64,000 nucleotides of DNA from Legionella feeleii. Its GTDB lineage: Bacteria; Pseudomonadota; Gammaproteobacteria; Legionellales; Legionellaceae. The DNA is taken from positions 231,776 to 295,775 of the forward strand of contig NZ_LNYB01000085.1 of NCBI RefSeq assembly GCF_001467625.1, in the 5' to 3' direction. Shown here piece by piece: positions 16,940 to 27,032 of the stretch. The notes under the pieces were generated by a model. It was not told where the DNA came from, ran no database searches, and saw nothing but the letters and a program-made list of their open reading frames with translations. Both the position numbers and the translations under genes were made by a program. Every line of letters starts with the position of its first letter. Positions within the stretch are counted from its first letter, which is position 1.

Positions 16940-17800
16940 TTAAACCGTTTCTTCCATGTATTGGCGAAGTTTTTTCATGGCATTCTTTTCAAGCTGACGC
17001 ACTCGCTCTGCAGAAACACCATATTTATCAGCCAAATCATGCAATGTTGCTTTGTTATCAGCTAACCACCGCTGTTGTAAAATATCCTGACTACGTTCGT
17101 CAAGGCGCTCTAAAGCAACAAATAACTGTTCTCTGCCTTGTTCCCCGCTTACTTCTTTTTCAATTAAATGGGCCGGATCACTATTCGCATCATGTAAATA
17201 ATGGGCAGGGGCTTTAAAAGCGTCATCCTCATCATCACACAGAGGGGCATCATAGGAGGCATCCATCGCATTCAGACGCTGCTCCATAACGAGCACGTCC
17301 TCACGGCTGACACCAAGATCATTGGCAACAGCATCGACTTCCTCACTGTTAAACCAGCCTAGGCGGGTCTTCATTTGACGCAGGTTAAAAAACAATTTCC
17401 GTTGGGCTTTGGTAGTGGCAATTTTGACTATACGCCAATTACGTAGCACAAACTCATGTATTTCTGCTTTAATCCAGTGGACAGCAAATGAAACAAGGCG
17501 AACACCCATTTTAGGGTCAAAACGCTTAACGGCCTTCATTAAACCAACATTACCTTCCTGGATTAAATCATTAAGAGGTAAACCATAGCCTAAATAGCCA
17601 CGAGCAACTCGAACTACATAACGAAGATGAGCAAGAACTAAACGACGTGCGCTTTCAAGGTCGCCTTCAGTATGAAGGCGCTCGGCACACTCATATTCTT
17701 CTTCAGCAGAAAGCATCGGTATTTGATTGACACGATGAATATAAGCATCAAGACTACCAATAGGTAAATTTAATGACGCTAATTGCAACTGCTGACTCAT
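16940..17800 (-). CDS. rpoH: Heat-shock sigma factor RpoH (sigma-32)
   Basis: About 286 residues. Region 2 shows [20 protein letters not shown] and [18 protein letters not shown]. The RpoH-box region [11 protein letters not shown] distinguishes it from the other group sigma factors. Region 4 ends with [25 protein letters not shown] lies 5 bases before ATG 17800, which decides the start over an upstream one at 17821. It follows ftsX, as in E. coli (ftsY-ftsE-ftsX-rpoH). Confidence 0.96.
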   Translation of the reverse strand: MSQQLQLASLNLPIGSLDAYIHRVNQIPMLSAEEEYECAERLHTEGDLESARRLVLAHLRYVVRVARGYLGYGLPLNDLIQEGNVGLMKAVKRFDPKMGVRLVSFAVHWIKAEIHEFVLRNWRIVKIATTKAQRKLFFNLRQMKTRLGWFNSEEVDAVANDLGVSREDVLVMEQRLNAMDASYDAPLCDDEDDAFKAPAHYLHDANSDPAHLIEKEVSGEQGREQLFVALERLDERSQDILQQRWLADNKATLHDLADKYGVSAERVRQLEKNAMKKLRQYMEETV

Positions 17801-17873
17801 ACTGCTCCTCCAGTTACCCACACCATAACAATTACCAAACCAATTCAGTATTAACCTTAACTATAGCACCCGT

Positions 17874-17901
17874 ATTATACATCAACTATAGGGCTCAATA
17901 G
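17874..17901 (-). promoter_or_regulatory. Possible rpoH promoter
   Basis: On the minus strand TATAAT is at 17879-17874, with CTATTG 16 bases upstream, partly inside the end of ftsX. The -35 match is weak. In E. coli rpoH has several of its own promoters in the equivalent place. Confidence 0.35.
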
Positions 17902-18811
17902 AAGCCAGTTGTTGTTTTACTGACAATCTGGCACCTAGCCACCCTAACATCGTAGAAACGATTACCAATAAATAAGCTTGTTTAACTGACAGCCCCATAA
18001 TCGGATAATGCATTTGGTAGGCAGCTGCCAGCTGCTTAACGGCAACAGCAACGCTAAGCATGAAAATATTGACAAACAGCACAGCCATGATTGCACCGGC
18101 TAAACTATACCACATGCCAGTATATAAAAATGGACGAGCAATATAGGGATCAGTTGCCCCAATTAGTTTTAGTACCTGAATTTCCTCATGGCGATTATGA
18201 ATAGCCAGACGCAAGGTATTGCCAATTATCAAAACTACAGCAGAAGCCAATAGAGCCATTAATGCGTGAGCTATTTTAGTTGCAAAACCCAGGATTGCAT
18301 GCAGTTTGGTTATCCATTGCATATCAAGTTTAGCTTGCTCAACTTGCGGATAGGCCTTTAAGCGGGCAAACAATTGCTCCATTTGAGCCGGGGTATTAAT
18401 AGCAAGAGCTGGAATAACATCAACCATTGCAGGGAGAGGGTTTTCTGGCAGATAACGCATAATGTCATGCATGCCTTCTTGTTGCTGCAATTCAGCCAGT
18501 CCATCCTCTGAAGATTTGAGTATCACGTTACCAACGCCCTCTGTCGCACGAACACGGGCTACAAAAGCAGCCTGCTCAGCCTCTGATAGAGGAGATTTTA
18601 AGTAGAGAGAAATATGGCCCCCACGTTGCCAATTGATAGTTAATTGCTCCAAATTATCGGTAAACACCCAAAAAAGTGTCGGTAACGTCAAAGCAATCGC
18701 GATGACAATCACCGTCATCATGGTAGCCAGTGGCTTACGGCAAAGCAAATTAAGACTACTATTAGCCGCTTGCAAATGATAAGCACTTAAAGTACGCAGA
18801 TTTTTTAACAC
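17882..18811 (-). CDS. ftsX: Cell division protein FtsX
   Basis: 309 residues with one N-terminal helix (~35-55), a periplasmic domain, and three more helices in the C-terminal half, the FtsX layout. The block NNTLEQL is replaced by the related FTDNLEQLTINWQRGG before the periplasmic domain. FtsX with FtsE regulates amidase activation at septation in the inner membrane. It overlaps ftsE by 7 bases. Confidence 0.93.
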   Translation of the reverse strand: MLKNLRTLSAYHLQAANSSLNLLCRKPLATMMTVIVIAIALTLPTLFWVFTDNLEQLTINWQRGGHISLYLKSPLSEAEQAAFVARVRATEGVGNVILKSSEDGLAELQQQEGMHDIMRYLPENPLPAMVDVIPALAINTPAQMEQLFARLKAYPQVEQAKLDMQWITKLHAILGFATKIAHALMALLASAVVLIIGNTLRLAIHNRHEEIQVLKLIGATDPYIARPFLYTGMWYSLAGAIMAVLFVNIFMLSVAVAVKQLAAAYQMHYPIMGLSVKQAYLLVIVSTMLGWLGARLSVKQQLASIEPYS

Positions 18812-19455
18812 ATCCGGCCTCCTTTAAGCATAACAATACGATGTTTCATCCCCGCAATAAGGGCAAGATCATGCGTGGCGATAAGAATACTTACTCCAAC
18901 CTGGTTAAATTGATCAAAAAGTTTCATAATTTCTGCAGAAAGGCTGGGGTCAAGGTTACCTGTAGGTTCATCAGCAAGCAGCAAAGCTGGCTTGTGTACT
19001 ACAGCCCTGGCAATGCCAACTCGCTGTTGTTCACCTGCAGATAGATGAACAGGCAACATTTTTTCCTTAGTTAACAAACCAACCATATCAAGAGCTGCGT
19101 GCACTCGCTTGGCAATCATAACAGGTGCAAATCCTTGAATTTGCAAAGGTAAAGCAACATTATCAAAGACGGTTCTATCATTAAGTAAATTAGGCGATTG
19201 GAAGGTAATCCCCAAACTACTGCGATAGGCAGCAATATCCCGCTTTTTTAATTGGTTTAAACGAATACCATTCACAGCGAGTTGCCCTGAAGAAGGTATT
19301 TCCAGCATGGCAATTAACTTTAGTAAAGTACTTTTTCCTGCTCCCGAATGACCGGTCAGAAAAACCATTTCCCCTTTTTGCAGCGAAAAATTAACCTGGC
19401 TTAAGGCTTCAAACCCTCCAGGATAGCGTTTACTTACTTGGTCAAATTTGATCAT
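18805..19455 (-). CDS. ftsE: Cell division ATPase FtsE
   Basis: About 216 residues. Walker A is GHSGAGKST, the signature LSAGEQQRVGIARA and Walker B LLLADEP. The natural start is MIKFDQVSKRYPGG at 19455 (ATG 19458 is equally placed); the frame is open to 19521 but that part lies inside ftsY. It forms the ABC-like complex with FtsX. It overlaps ftsY by 14 bases and ftsX by 7, consistent with one operon. Confidence 0.95.
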   Translation of the reverse strand: MIKFDQVSKRYPGGFEALSQVNFSLQKGEMVFLTGHSGAGKSTLLKLIAMLEIPSSGQLAVNGIRLNQLKKRDIAAYRSSLGITFQSPNLLNDRTVFDNVALPLQIQGFAPVMIAKRVHAALDMVGLLTKEKMLPVHLSAGEQQRVGIARAVVHKPALLLADEPTGNLDPSLSAEIMKLFDQFNQVGVSILIATHDLALIAGMKHRIVMLKGGRMC

Positions 19456-20497
19456 CATTAAAAATTGCTCTGACAAATTGCTGGGCATCAAAAGGACGTA
19501 GATCGTCAATTCCTTCACCAATTCCCAGATAACGGAATGGTATCTCTAATTCATTAGCAATAGCAAACAGTATTCCGCCTTTTGCAGTACCATCAAGCTT
19601 AGTCATAGTAATACCAGTCAATCCAATAGCCTTATGAAATTGCCGTGCCTGGTTGAGCGCATTTTGTCCTATACTGGCATCCAAAATCAACATGGTTTCA
19701 TGAGGGGCATTAGCATCCAATTTCTGTATAACACGCTTCACTTTCTTTAACTCTTCCATTAAATTGCCTTGCGTATGTAAACGACCGGCCGTATCAGCAA
19801 TCAAAACATCTATCCCTCTTGCTTTTGCTGCTTGCAAAGCATCATAAATAACGGACGCACTGTCAGCCCCAGTATGCTGTGCGATTACAGGGATCTGATT
19901 GCGCTCCCCCAAAATTTGTAATTGCTCCACTGCAGCAGCTCGGAAAGTATCACCTGCTGCCAGCATGACTTTTTTGCCTTGCTGTTGAAACTGCTTAGCC
20001 ATTTTACCGATAGAGGTTGTTTTACCAGCGCCGTTCACCCCAACTGTTAAAATGACAAAAGGTAATTGATCCGCTGTTTCTACCTGTAATGGTTTCTCCC
20101 TGATTAGCAAAATAGTTTCCAAACGCTTTTTAAGGGCCTCAAAAACAGCATCACCATCGGTTAGTTGCTTTCTTGCCAAATCTTCACCTAGTTGCTTTAA
20201 AATCGCTTGTGAAGTTTCGATACCCAGATCCGCACTGAGGAGCAACGTTTCCAATTCTTCCAATAAAACTGCATCGATCTCTTTTTTTCCTAATAATAAA
20301 CGCCCAATACCCTCGCCAAACTGCTGGCGTGTCTTGGTCAGACCGCGTTTAAAACGAGCAAAAAAACCTTGTTTAGGAAGATCATCACTCACCGGATCAG
20401 AAACTATCTCAGTCTGCTGAGCAGGCATTTCTGGCTCTTCAATAGACGTAGATATTGATTTTGTTTCATCCTGATTTTTTTTAAACCATTTAATCAT
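19442..20497 (-). CDS. ftsY: Signal recognition particle receptor FtsY
   Basis: 351 residues. An acidic N-terminal part (~1-55) precedes the NG GTPase domain. G1 is GVNGAGKTTSIGKMA, G3 is DTAGR and G4 is TKLDG. It docks SRP-ribosome complexes at the inner membrane. First gene of the ftsY-ftsE-ftsX-rpoH group. It diverges from the M16 peptidase gene, with 61 bases between their starts. Confidence 0.97.
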   Translation of the reverse strand: MIKWFKKNQDETKSISTSIEEPEMPAQQTEIVSDPVSDDLPKQGFFARFKRGLTKTRQQFGEGIGRLLLGKKEIDAVLLEELETLLLSADLGIETSQAILKQLGEDLARKQLTDGDAVFEALKKRLETILLIREKPLQVETADQLPFVILTVGVNGAGKTTSIGKMAKQFQQQGKKVMLAAGDTFRAAAVEQLQILGERNQIPVIAQHTGADSASVIYDALQAAKARGIDVLIADTAGRLHTQGNLMEELKKVKRVIQKLDANAPHETMLILDASIGQNALNQARQFHKAIGLTGITMTKLDGTAKGGILFAIANELEIPFRYLGIGEGIDDLRPFDAQQFVRAIFNDDQI

Positions 20498-20558
20498 AAG
20501 GTATACAAAGCGAAGGAAATGTGGAATTCTATCACTTTTTTTGCTTTGGAGTTAATCC

Positions 20559-21881
20559 ATGCGTACAGTATTAATGATTTTCTTGGCTGTATTAACTTGC
20601 CAATCCTATAGCCAAACACAAGAATTCACTCTTCGAAATGGCTTAAAAGTGCTGGTAAAAGAAGATCATCGCGCCCCCATTGCTGTATCTATGATATGGT
20701 ATAACGTTGGTTCTGCGGATGAACCGGGAGGGATCACAGGCGTTTCTCACGCACTGGAGCACCTAATGTTTAAAGGAACCTCTAAATATCCTTTAGGTGT
20801 TTTTTCAAAAACGATTGCTGCGGTTGGTGGACAAGAAAATGCCTTTACTAATTATGACTACACCGCCTATTTTGAGAAAATTGCTGCATCCAAATTGCCT
20901 ATTAGCTTCCAACTGGAAGCCGATCGGATGCAAAATCTATTATTTGATAAAGAAGAATTTAATAGAGAAATCAAAGTAATTCGTGAAGAAAGACGTCTAC
21001 GTACAGATGATAACCCACAAGCACTGACTTTCGAGCGTTATTTAGCTGCAGCGCATTTGACCGCTCCTTACCATCACCCGGTCATCGGTTGGATGAGTGA
21101 TCTCTACCAAATGACTGTTGACGATGTCAAAACCTGGTATCAACGTTTTTATGCGCCTAATAATGCAACACTTGTCGTCGTTGGCGATGTCAACCCAGAA
21201 GAAGTCCATCAACTAGCAATAAAATATTTTGAACCCATTGGCAAGCACGCTAGTTACAGCCGCAAAGCCCAAATAGAACCACCTAACTTGGGCCCTAAAT
21301 TCGTTGAAATTAACGCACCAGCCAAATTACCCATGTTGATGTTCGGCTATACTGTGCCCAGCGTCAAGACTGCTAAGACAGTTTGGGAGCCTTATGCCCT
21401 GGAAATCATCGCCAATATCCTCGATGCAGGGGAAAGTGCACGCTTTGCCAAGAATTTAGTCCGTGGCAGCCATCTCGCCAGTGGGATTGATGCTTACTAC
21501 AATCTATACTCACGCTACCAGACTCAGTTTGTTGTTTTTGGCACTCCCACTGAAGCCCACTCTATTGACGAACTCAAAGCAGGTATGCTCAAAGAAATCA
21601 ATCGATTGCAGAATGAGCTGGTCAGTCCAACCGAACTAAAACGGATAAAAACACAGATTATTGCCCAAAAAACTTTTGAAAAAGACTCTATTTTTGGTCA
21701 AGCCATGGAACTTGGATTACTAGAAACAACCGGTTTGGGCTGGCAAACTGCCGATACTTATACTGATCGTATTAATAGCATTACGCCCGAACAATTGCAG
21801 CAAGTAGCTCGGCTTTATTTTCAGGAAAATGCCTTAACAGAAGCCCGATTAATTCCAGTATTAGAAGAGGAACAACAATGA
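20559..21881 (+). CDS. M16-family zinc metallopeptidase, catalytic member
   Basis: 440 residues. A signal peptide (MRTVLMIFLAVLTCQSYS) is followed by the inverted zinc motif HALEH (HxxEH) within GVSHALEHLMFKGT, with the distal Glu in EFNREIKVIREERR. The rest has the two-lobed M16 fold. It is likely periplasmic. It overlaps the second M16 gene by 4 bases. Such pairs form a heterodimer in which only the first keeps the zinc site. Confidence 0.9.
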   Translation: MRTVLMIFLAVLTCQSYSQTQEFTLRNGLKVLVKEDHRAPIAVSMIWYNVGSADEPGGITGVSHALEHLMFKGTSKYPLGVFSKTIAAVGGQENAFTNYDYTAYFEKIAASKLPISFQLEADRMQNLLFDKEEFNREIKVIREERRLRTDDNPQALTFERYLAAAHLTAPYHHPVIGWMSDLYQMTVDDVKTWYQRFYAPNNATLVVVGDVNPEEVHQLAIKYFEPIGKHASYSRKAQIEPPNLGPKFVEINAPAKLPMLMFGYTVPSVKTAKTVWEPYALEIIANILDAGESARFAKNLVRGSHLASGIDAYYNLYSRYQTQFVVFGTPTEAHSIDELKAGMLKEINRLQNELVSPTELKRIKTQIIAQKTFEKDSIFGQAMELGLLETTGLGWQTADTYTDRINSITPEQLQQVARLYFQENALTEARLIPVLEEEQQ

Positions 21882-23179
21882 AAACATTGTTTACATTAAT
21901 TCTTTTAAGTATCAGCTTCGTATCTAATCTACAAGCCAGTACTTTTAAAACGCAGCAATGGCATACAAAAAATGGTGCCAAAGTCGTTTTTTATCAAGCC
22001 ATGGAAGTACCTATGCTAGATATCAGCATAGCCTTTGCAGCCGGTTCAGCCTATGATGGCAAGCAATTTGGCTTAAGTGCATTAACATCCGATCTGCTTG
22101 CCCAAGGTAATGCCGGTATGGATGCAACTCAAATTGCAGAGAGAATCGCTGATACTGGTGCCCAATTTAATAATGAAATCAGTCGCGATATGGCGGTTTT
22201 GAGCCTAAAGACTTTGACGAACGAAGATGCTCTTAAACGGGCAATCGACACCTTCGAACTTATTGTAAGCAAACCCGATTTCCCTCAAGATGCTTTCGAG
22301 AGAGAAAAAAATCAGCAGTTAATGGCTATTGCGCAAACGCAAGAATCTCCTGATGATGTTGCCAATCAAGTGTTCTTTAAAACGCTTTACCAAACGCACC
22401 CTTATGCTCATCCTGTTCATGGCACAAGAGAAGGTGTCAAAGCACTAAAGCTTGGCGATGTGCACCAATTTTACCAACAATATTTTGTTAGTTCCAATGC
22501 AGTTATCGTATTGGTAGGTGCCATCGATCAGAAAAAAGCCCAGCAAATCGCTGAACAATTAACCCAAAATTTACCGAAAGGAAAACCAGCCGCAACCATC
22601 CCTAAAGCAAACCCATTAAAAAACAAGGAAAAAGTCAGCATTGATTTCCCCTCATCGCAAACGATGTTGCGCCTGGGGCAAATTGGCATTGATCATCATA
22701 ATCCGGACTATTTTCCATTGACAGTAGGAAATTATATTTTAGGAGGAGGCGCGCTGGTTTCTCGATTAGCTTATGAGGTGCGAGAAAAACGTGGCCTGAG
22801 TTACAGTGTCGTCAGCCAATTCATGCCCATGCCCGGTGACGGCCCCTTTATCATTAGCCTATCAACACACAGCAAACAAGCTGCGACAGCATTGAAAGTG
22901 ACCGAGGATACGCTGAACAATTTTATCACTCAAGGCCCTAATGCGCAGGAATTACAGGATGCAAAACAATATTTAACAGGCAGTTTCCCTTTATCACTAG
23001 CTAGTAATAGTAGTATTGCTAATATGCTGTTGAGGATTGCTTTTTATCATTTGCCCGATAATTATCTAGATTCTTATGTGGCACGTATTAATGCAGTAAC
23101 AACAGAAGATATAAAGAAGGCTTTTCATAATCAAGTGAATCCCAATAAAATGCTTCTTGTTTCAGTAGGTAAGTTGTGA
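21878..23179 (+). CDS. M16-family peptidase-like partner lacking the zinc motif
   Basis: 433 residues with a signal peptide and the M16 fold, but no HxxEH where the first partner has it; the equivalent stretch reads FGLSALTSDLLAQG. It retains the typical C-terminal lobe YEVREKRGLSYSV. The family pattern is an inactive second subunit that helps bind the substrate. It overlaps the upstream peptidase and rsmD by 4 bases each, so the three are co-translated. Confidence 0.88.
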   Translation: MKTLFTLILLSISFVSNLQASTFKTQQWHTKNGAKVVFYQAMEVPMLDISIAFAAGSAYDGKQFGLSALTSDLLAQGNAGMDATQIAERIADTGAQFNNEISRDMAVLSLKTLTNEDALKRAIDTFELIVSKPDFPQDAFEREKNQQLMAIAQTQESPDDVANQVFFKTLYQTHPYAHPVHGTREGVKALKLGDVHQFYQQYFVSSNAVIVLVGAIDQKKAQQIAEQLTQNLPKGKPAATIPKANPLKNKEKVSIDFPSSQTMLRLGQIGIDHHNPDYFPLTVGNYILGGGALVSRLAYEVREKRGLSYSVVSQFMPMPGDGPFIISLSTHSKQAATALKVTEDTLNNFITQGPNAQELQDAKQYLTGSFPLSLASNSSIANMLLRIAFYHLPDNYLDSYVARINAVTTEDIKKAFHNQVNPNKMLLVSVGKL

Positions 23180-23721
23180 AACAAACTGTACGTATAATTG
23201 GGGGAAAATACCGGGGCAAAAAACTTCATTTCCCTGATATGAACGGTTTGAGACCCACCCCTGATAGAGTTAAAGAAACACTCTTTAACTGGTTAATGCA
23301 TGATATACGAGGAGCGCGCTGCCTTGACGCATTTGCAGGTAGCGGCGCACTTGGTTTCGAAGCCTTTTCACGAGGTGCTGCAAGAGTAGTTTTTGTTGAA
23401 ACTGCCAATAAAGCCTATGACAACTTGCAACAGATTGCTTCATCACTCAATGAAAATAATCTATTAGTGGTTAATATGAAAGCAAAAGATTATATTCGTC
23501 AGACAACAGAATGTTTTGATCTTGTGTTTCTTGATCCACCTTTTGCAGGAAACTATATTCCAGAATGTATGGAGTTATTAGCTCAATCTAATATATTACC
23601 AGTCGGTGGTTTGGTTTACCTTGAAGCTCCGGAAAAATTACCTCTGGATCCTAAAGTTTGGCAAGAAAGGAAGTCCAAGCAAGCAGGACAAGTCGTTTAT
23701 AGCCTCTATGAAAAATGCTAG
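23176..23721 (+). CDS. rsmD: 16S rRNA (guanine966-N2)-methyltransferase RsmD
   Basis: 181 residues. VRIIGGKYRGKKL opens the protein, RPTPDRVKETLFNWL is a family signature, CLDAFAGSGALGFEAFSRG is the SAM-binding motif and LVFLDPPF the catalytic DPPF. It methylates G966 of 16S rRNA. It is in an operon with the M16 pair and starts 4 bases before the end of the second peptidase. Confidence 0.95.
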   Translation: MKQTVRIIGGKYRGKKLHFPDMNGLRPTPDRVKETLFNWLMHDIRGARCLDAFAGSGALGFEAFSRGAARVVFVETANKAYDNLQQIASSLNENNLLVVNMKAKDYIRQTTECFDLVFLDPPFAGNYIPECMELLAQSNILPVGGLVYLEAPEKLPLDPKVWQERKSKQAGQVVYSLYEKC

Positions 23722-23808
23722 GGTCGGCTTAAATACTACTTCCGCTTGACAAGGCGTCATGCTCCTGTTTCAATCAAGGCAGTACTTAATCGATTATAAA
23801 GCCCGAAG

Positions 23809-24291
23809 ATGATCAACAAGTTTGTCATGCTTATTCTTGTATCTACTCTATTGACTGGATGCATTCATTCATTCAAAAAACCACCTACTAATGATCCTAG
23901 TGACGATGCAACGATTAAACTGGCAGAAGCTGCTACCTCAGTAAGCGACTCCATGTTGGAGATGGCACGAGTAGAGAAGGTCATTACCCCTCCTACTAAA
24001 GATAACACCCTAACCATTCCCAATGCTTATAATTTGCAAGCTCGAGCATCTGTCGATTGGTCCGGCCCTATTGAAGAATTAACAGAGCGCATTGCGAAAG
24101 CAGCACATTTTCGCTTACGTGTTCTTGGCAAGGAACCTGCCGTTCCTGTTTTAATTAGTCTTACCAGTAAAGATGAGAGTTTAGCTGAGATCCTGCGAGA
24201 TATTGATTATCAAGCTGGGAGAAAAGCAGACATCCATGTTTATCCTAACAGTCAGGTTGTTGAATTGCGCTATGCCAAAATTTATTCGTAG
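23809..24291 (+). CDS. dotD: Dot/Icm core lipoprotein DotD
   Basis: 160 residues. The signal peptide ends in LLTGC (lipidated Cys18). The C-terminal part ASVDWSGPIEELTERIAKAA and ILRDIDYQAGRKADIHV forms a secretin-N0-like domain as known for DotD. It sits in the outer membrane and forms the core complex with DotC and DotH. dotC starts 20 bases before its end, so translation is coupled. It opens the dotDCB operon, after 87 bases of gap in which a TTGACA (23746-23751) is visible, without a good -10 at the usual spacing. Confidence 0.95.
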   Translation: MINKFVMLILVSTLLTGCIHSFKKPPTNDPSDDATIKLAEAATSVSDSMLEMARVEKVITPPTKDNTLTIPNAYNLQARASVDWSGPIEELTERIAKAAHFRLRVLGKEPAVPVLISLTSKDESLAEILRDIDYQAGRKADIHVYPNSQVVELRYAKIYS

Positions 24292-25195
24292 TATTTTTAT
24301 AGTTTGTGTGGCTCTTTTGGTTGCTTGTACGCCAACCAAAAATGTGCCGCCCGGGGATACGACTTCCCTTAAGGGTTTGAAAGCCATGGTGAACACCAAG
24401 CGCTCCAAAGCCACCAAACAAACTGTGAATAAGATGCGTGAGATGGCTTTGAAAGAGACGGCTCTTAGTGTAGGAGCACAATCAGGCTTAGCTTGGCGCG
24501 CCAGAGTCATTGATGATCAACTAACCAAGCAGGCACGTCATCTGGATACGGTTTATGATTTCAATTCATTGATCCTGGAACATAATATTTTACCGCCAGT
24601 TTTGCTGGAAGGGCGGAATACGTTAAATTTGGCAGATACACAAACGATTCGTATTTCCGACAGAACTTATAAAGTTGCCAAACAAGCTCAATTTGTTACC
24701 ACCCCGCCTACCTGGAGACAGTACTTGTGGATGGACTATAAGGTGCCTGAAAGACCTGATATCTCCCTTCTGCCTAAAACCAAAGTAGAGAAACAACTTT
24801 GGTGTTATTACGTAGAAAAAGGATGGCAAAATGGGATCGAACAAGCCTCTACTATTCTCGAAGAGAGTATTGCTCGCATTAAGGAAGATTATATTGGCAT
24901 GATTCTTTATCGTAAATTACTCGCTATGAATATGGTTTCGCCCCCTTTTGTCTCCCACACTGACTTAGGAGTAACGGGAGATTCTTCAGAAATTCATATT
25001 GATGACAGGGTATTACGAATCACAGCCTTACCAGCATTGAATATTAATGCCAATGAGTGGCGAGCTGCGGTTACCAAAGATGAAAATGCATTAGAACAAT
25101 TTAAAAATATGGAAAAATTGGCACAAAACACTAAAATTATTATTACGAATAAAGCGTGGCAACCTGTGATTGCCCCAGTTAACTTAGCTAAGTAA
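24272..25195 (+). CDS. dotC: Dot/Icm core lipoprotein DotC
   Basis: About 307 residues. A start at 24272 (MPKFIRSIFIVCVALLVACT) gives a signal peptide with lipobox LLVAC; a longer version starting at 24203 would bury it. The family landmark LSVGAQSGLAWRARVIDDQL is present near residue 65. DotC is an outer-membrane lipoprotein that with DotD targets DotH. It overlaps dotD by 20 bases and is followed 5 bases later by dotB. Confidence 0.96.
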   Translation: MPKFIRSIFIVCVALLVACTPTKNVPPGDTTSLKGLKAMVNTKRSKATKQTVNKMREMALKETALSVGAQSGLAWRARVIDDQLTKQARHLDTVYDFNSLILEHNILPPVLLEGRNTLNLADTQTIRISDRTYKVAKQAQFVTTPPTWRQYLWMDYKVPERPDISLLPKTKVEKQLWCYYVEKGWQNGIEQASTILEESIARIKEDYIGMILYRKLLAMNMVSPPFVSHTDLGVTGDSSEIHIDDRVLRITALPALNINANEWRAAVTKDENALEQFKNMEKLAQNTKIIITNKAWQPVIAPVNLAK

Positions 25196-25200
25196 GACCT

Positions 25201-26328
25201 ATGAGTAATATTAATTTAATGCCAGATGAACCAACCCGTTTTTCTCCTGTCTTTATGGATAAAATGTTGGAGCATGCAGAAAGTCTGAATGCGTCTGATA
25301 TTACCATCCAAACAGGAGAACCTATTTTTGCAGAAGTATATGGACGGTTACTCAAGATTACTAATCGCCGTCTGTCCAATACCGAGCTTGGGGATTTAAT
25401 TAACTCCATATACGGACCCAATGCGACTACTCAACTCTTGTCTGGTAAAGATATTGATACACACTATGAATTCCGTCCCAACCGTGGTGTTCGCTATCGT
25501 TATAGGGTGAATGCTACTTCCTGTCTGGTTGAAGGACATGACGCTATCCAAATAACTCTGAGAACTATCCCCACTACCCCACCAAAATTGGAAACAATGG
25601 GTTTACCAGAGAATATAGTTGAAGCCATTGCGCCTCAAGAAGGTATTGTTTTTATAACTGGTGCAACCGGTTCGGGTAAATCCACCCTACTTGCCTCTAT
25701 CATTCGCGATCTTATCGAGAAGGAGGACTCTAATCGTAAGGTCTTAACCTATGAAGCACCTATTGAATTCGTTTATGACGAAATCGATACCATTTCGGCT
25801 GTAGTTAGTCAATCAGAAATTCCACGCCATTTACCTGATTTTGCTGATGGCGTTCGTAATGCGTTGCGACGTAAACCACGATTAATCATGGTAGGTGAGT
25901 GCCGTGATGCTGAAACAATTAGTGCTGCACTGGAGGCCGCACTGACTGGACATCCTGTTTATACAACACTGCATACCTCGGGTGTGGCTGAAACAATGCG
26001 ACGTCTAGTGACGTCTTTCTCTGGCGAAGAACGCCTGGGACGAACAATCGATATTTTAGAGACTATTAGACTTTGTATTTGGCAAAAACTAGTACCGACC
26101 GTTGATGGCAAACGGGTAGCCCTCCGGGAATATCTGGTGTTTGATGAGGAAGCACGGGATATTTTATTGGAAGGGGATCCCAATGACGTGACATCCACAA
26201 CACGTAAGCTTGTGCGACAACGAGGGCAATTGATGACTGTTGATGCCAAAAATAAATTTGAGCAAGGCTTAATCAGTGAACGAGTCTACAAACTTATTAT
26301 TGCTGGCACGAAAGAGTATCAAAGATAA
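25201..26328 (+). CDS. dotB: Dot/Icm secretion ATPase DotB
   Basis: 375 residues, typical DotB length. Walker A is GATGSGKST at residues 154-162, followed by the Asp box (LTYEAPIEFVYD), Walker B (RLIMVGECRD) and the His box (TGHPVYTTLHTS) of secretion ATPases of the VirB11/PilT group. DotB is a cytoplasmic hexamer that docks at the inner-membrane complex with DotO and powers effector export. It ends the dotDCB operon. Confidence 0.97.
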   Translation: MSNINLMPDEPTRFSPVFMDKMLEHAESLNASDITIQTGEPIFAEVYGRLLKITNRRLSNTELGDLINSIYGPNATTQLLSGKDIDTHYEFRPNRGVRYRYRVNATSCLVEGHDAIQITLRTIPTTPPKLETMGLPENIVEAIAPQEGIVFITGATGSGKSTLLASIIRDLIEKEDSNRKVLTYEAPIEFVYDEIDTISAVVSQSEIPRHLPDFADGVRNALRRKPRLIMVGECRDAETISAALEAALTGHPVYTTLHTSGVAETMRRLVTSFSGEERLGRTIDILETIRLCIWQKLVPTVDGKRVALREYLVFDEEARDILLEGDPNDVTSTTRKLVRQRGQLMTVDAKNKFEQGLISERVYKLIIAGTKEYQR

Positions 26329-26423
26329 TTCTGATTCCCTTTCAGGCAAACTCGAAAGACATTAAAAGCGCCATTACTATCCTTAAAAATTTTTTTACCT
26401 CCTCAAGGTATTATTAAGTACTT

Positions 26424-26453
26424 CCAAGAGCTTGCTATTTGCTTTGCTCTTGG
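26424..26453. terminator. Hairpin after dotB
   Basis: CCAAGAGC (26424-26431) pairs with GCTCTTGG (26446-26453) around a 14-base loop, in the 192-base gap between dotB and the MaoC gene. No U-tract follows. The rest of this gap shows nothing clear. Confidence 0.35.
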
Positions 26454-26520
26454 CTCATTCAGGAATTGGGAGCAAAGCAGCAGAGTTAATACCATACTCA
26501 AACAGGGATGACAGACTACT

Positions 26521-26979
26521 ATGAACGAAAGTAATTTATTGTTTCTTGATGACATTCAAATTGGGCAAACTTTTATTAGTCATACCTATACACTCAATGA
26601 AGAGCAAATTAAGTTATTTGCACATGAATTTGATCCTCAGCCGTTTCATTTGGATGAAAACGCTGCTAAAAAAACAATTTTTCAAGGATTAATAGCAAGC
26701 GGTTGGCACACGGCGGCTATTACTATGCGTCTTTTAGTTAAGGGCATAGGACATCGTTTTGCAGGGGGAGTCATTGGTTTAGGAGGAGAAATCAGTTGGC
26801 CTAATCCGACACGTCCGATGGATACACTCTATGTTAGCTCAGAGGTAATAGAGGTTAATTCTTCTCAGTCCCAACCTGGACGTGGCATCGTTAAAATTCG
26901 TAATCACACCCTTAATCAAGAAAACAAAATTGTTCAAATTTTTATTGCCAACATTTTGGTAAACAAGAAAAATCGATAA
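26521..26979 (+). CDS. MaoC-family (R)-enoyl-CoA hydratase-like protein
   Basis: 152 residues, hot-dog fold. The hydratase signature is FDPQPFHLDENAAKKTIFQG, with the Asp and His that form the active site, and LIASGWHTAAITMRL follows. The family hydrates (R)-specific enoyl-CoA in fatty-acid or storage-polymer metabolism. It stands alone between dotB and the convergent dotA gene and has no evident link to secretion. Confidence 0.88.
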   Translation: MNESNLLFLDDIQIGQTFISHTYTLNEEQIKLFAHEFDPQPFHLDENAAKKTIFQGLIASGWHTAAITMRLLVKGIGHRFAGGVIGLGGEISWPNPTRPMDTLYVSSEVIEVNSSQSQPGRGIVKIRNHTLNQENKIVQIFIANILVNKKNR

Positions 26980-27032
26980 TCACCTACACCAGAGCACAGA
27001 GTAGCTATACCTATCTTAATGATTGTTACTAT

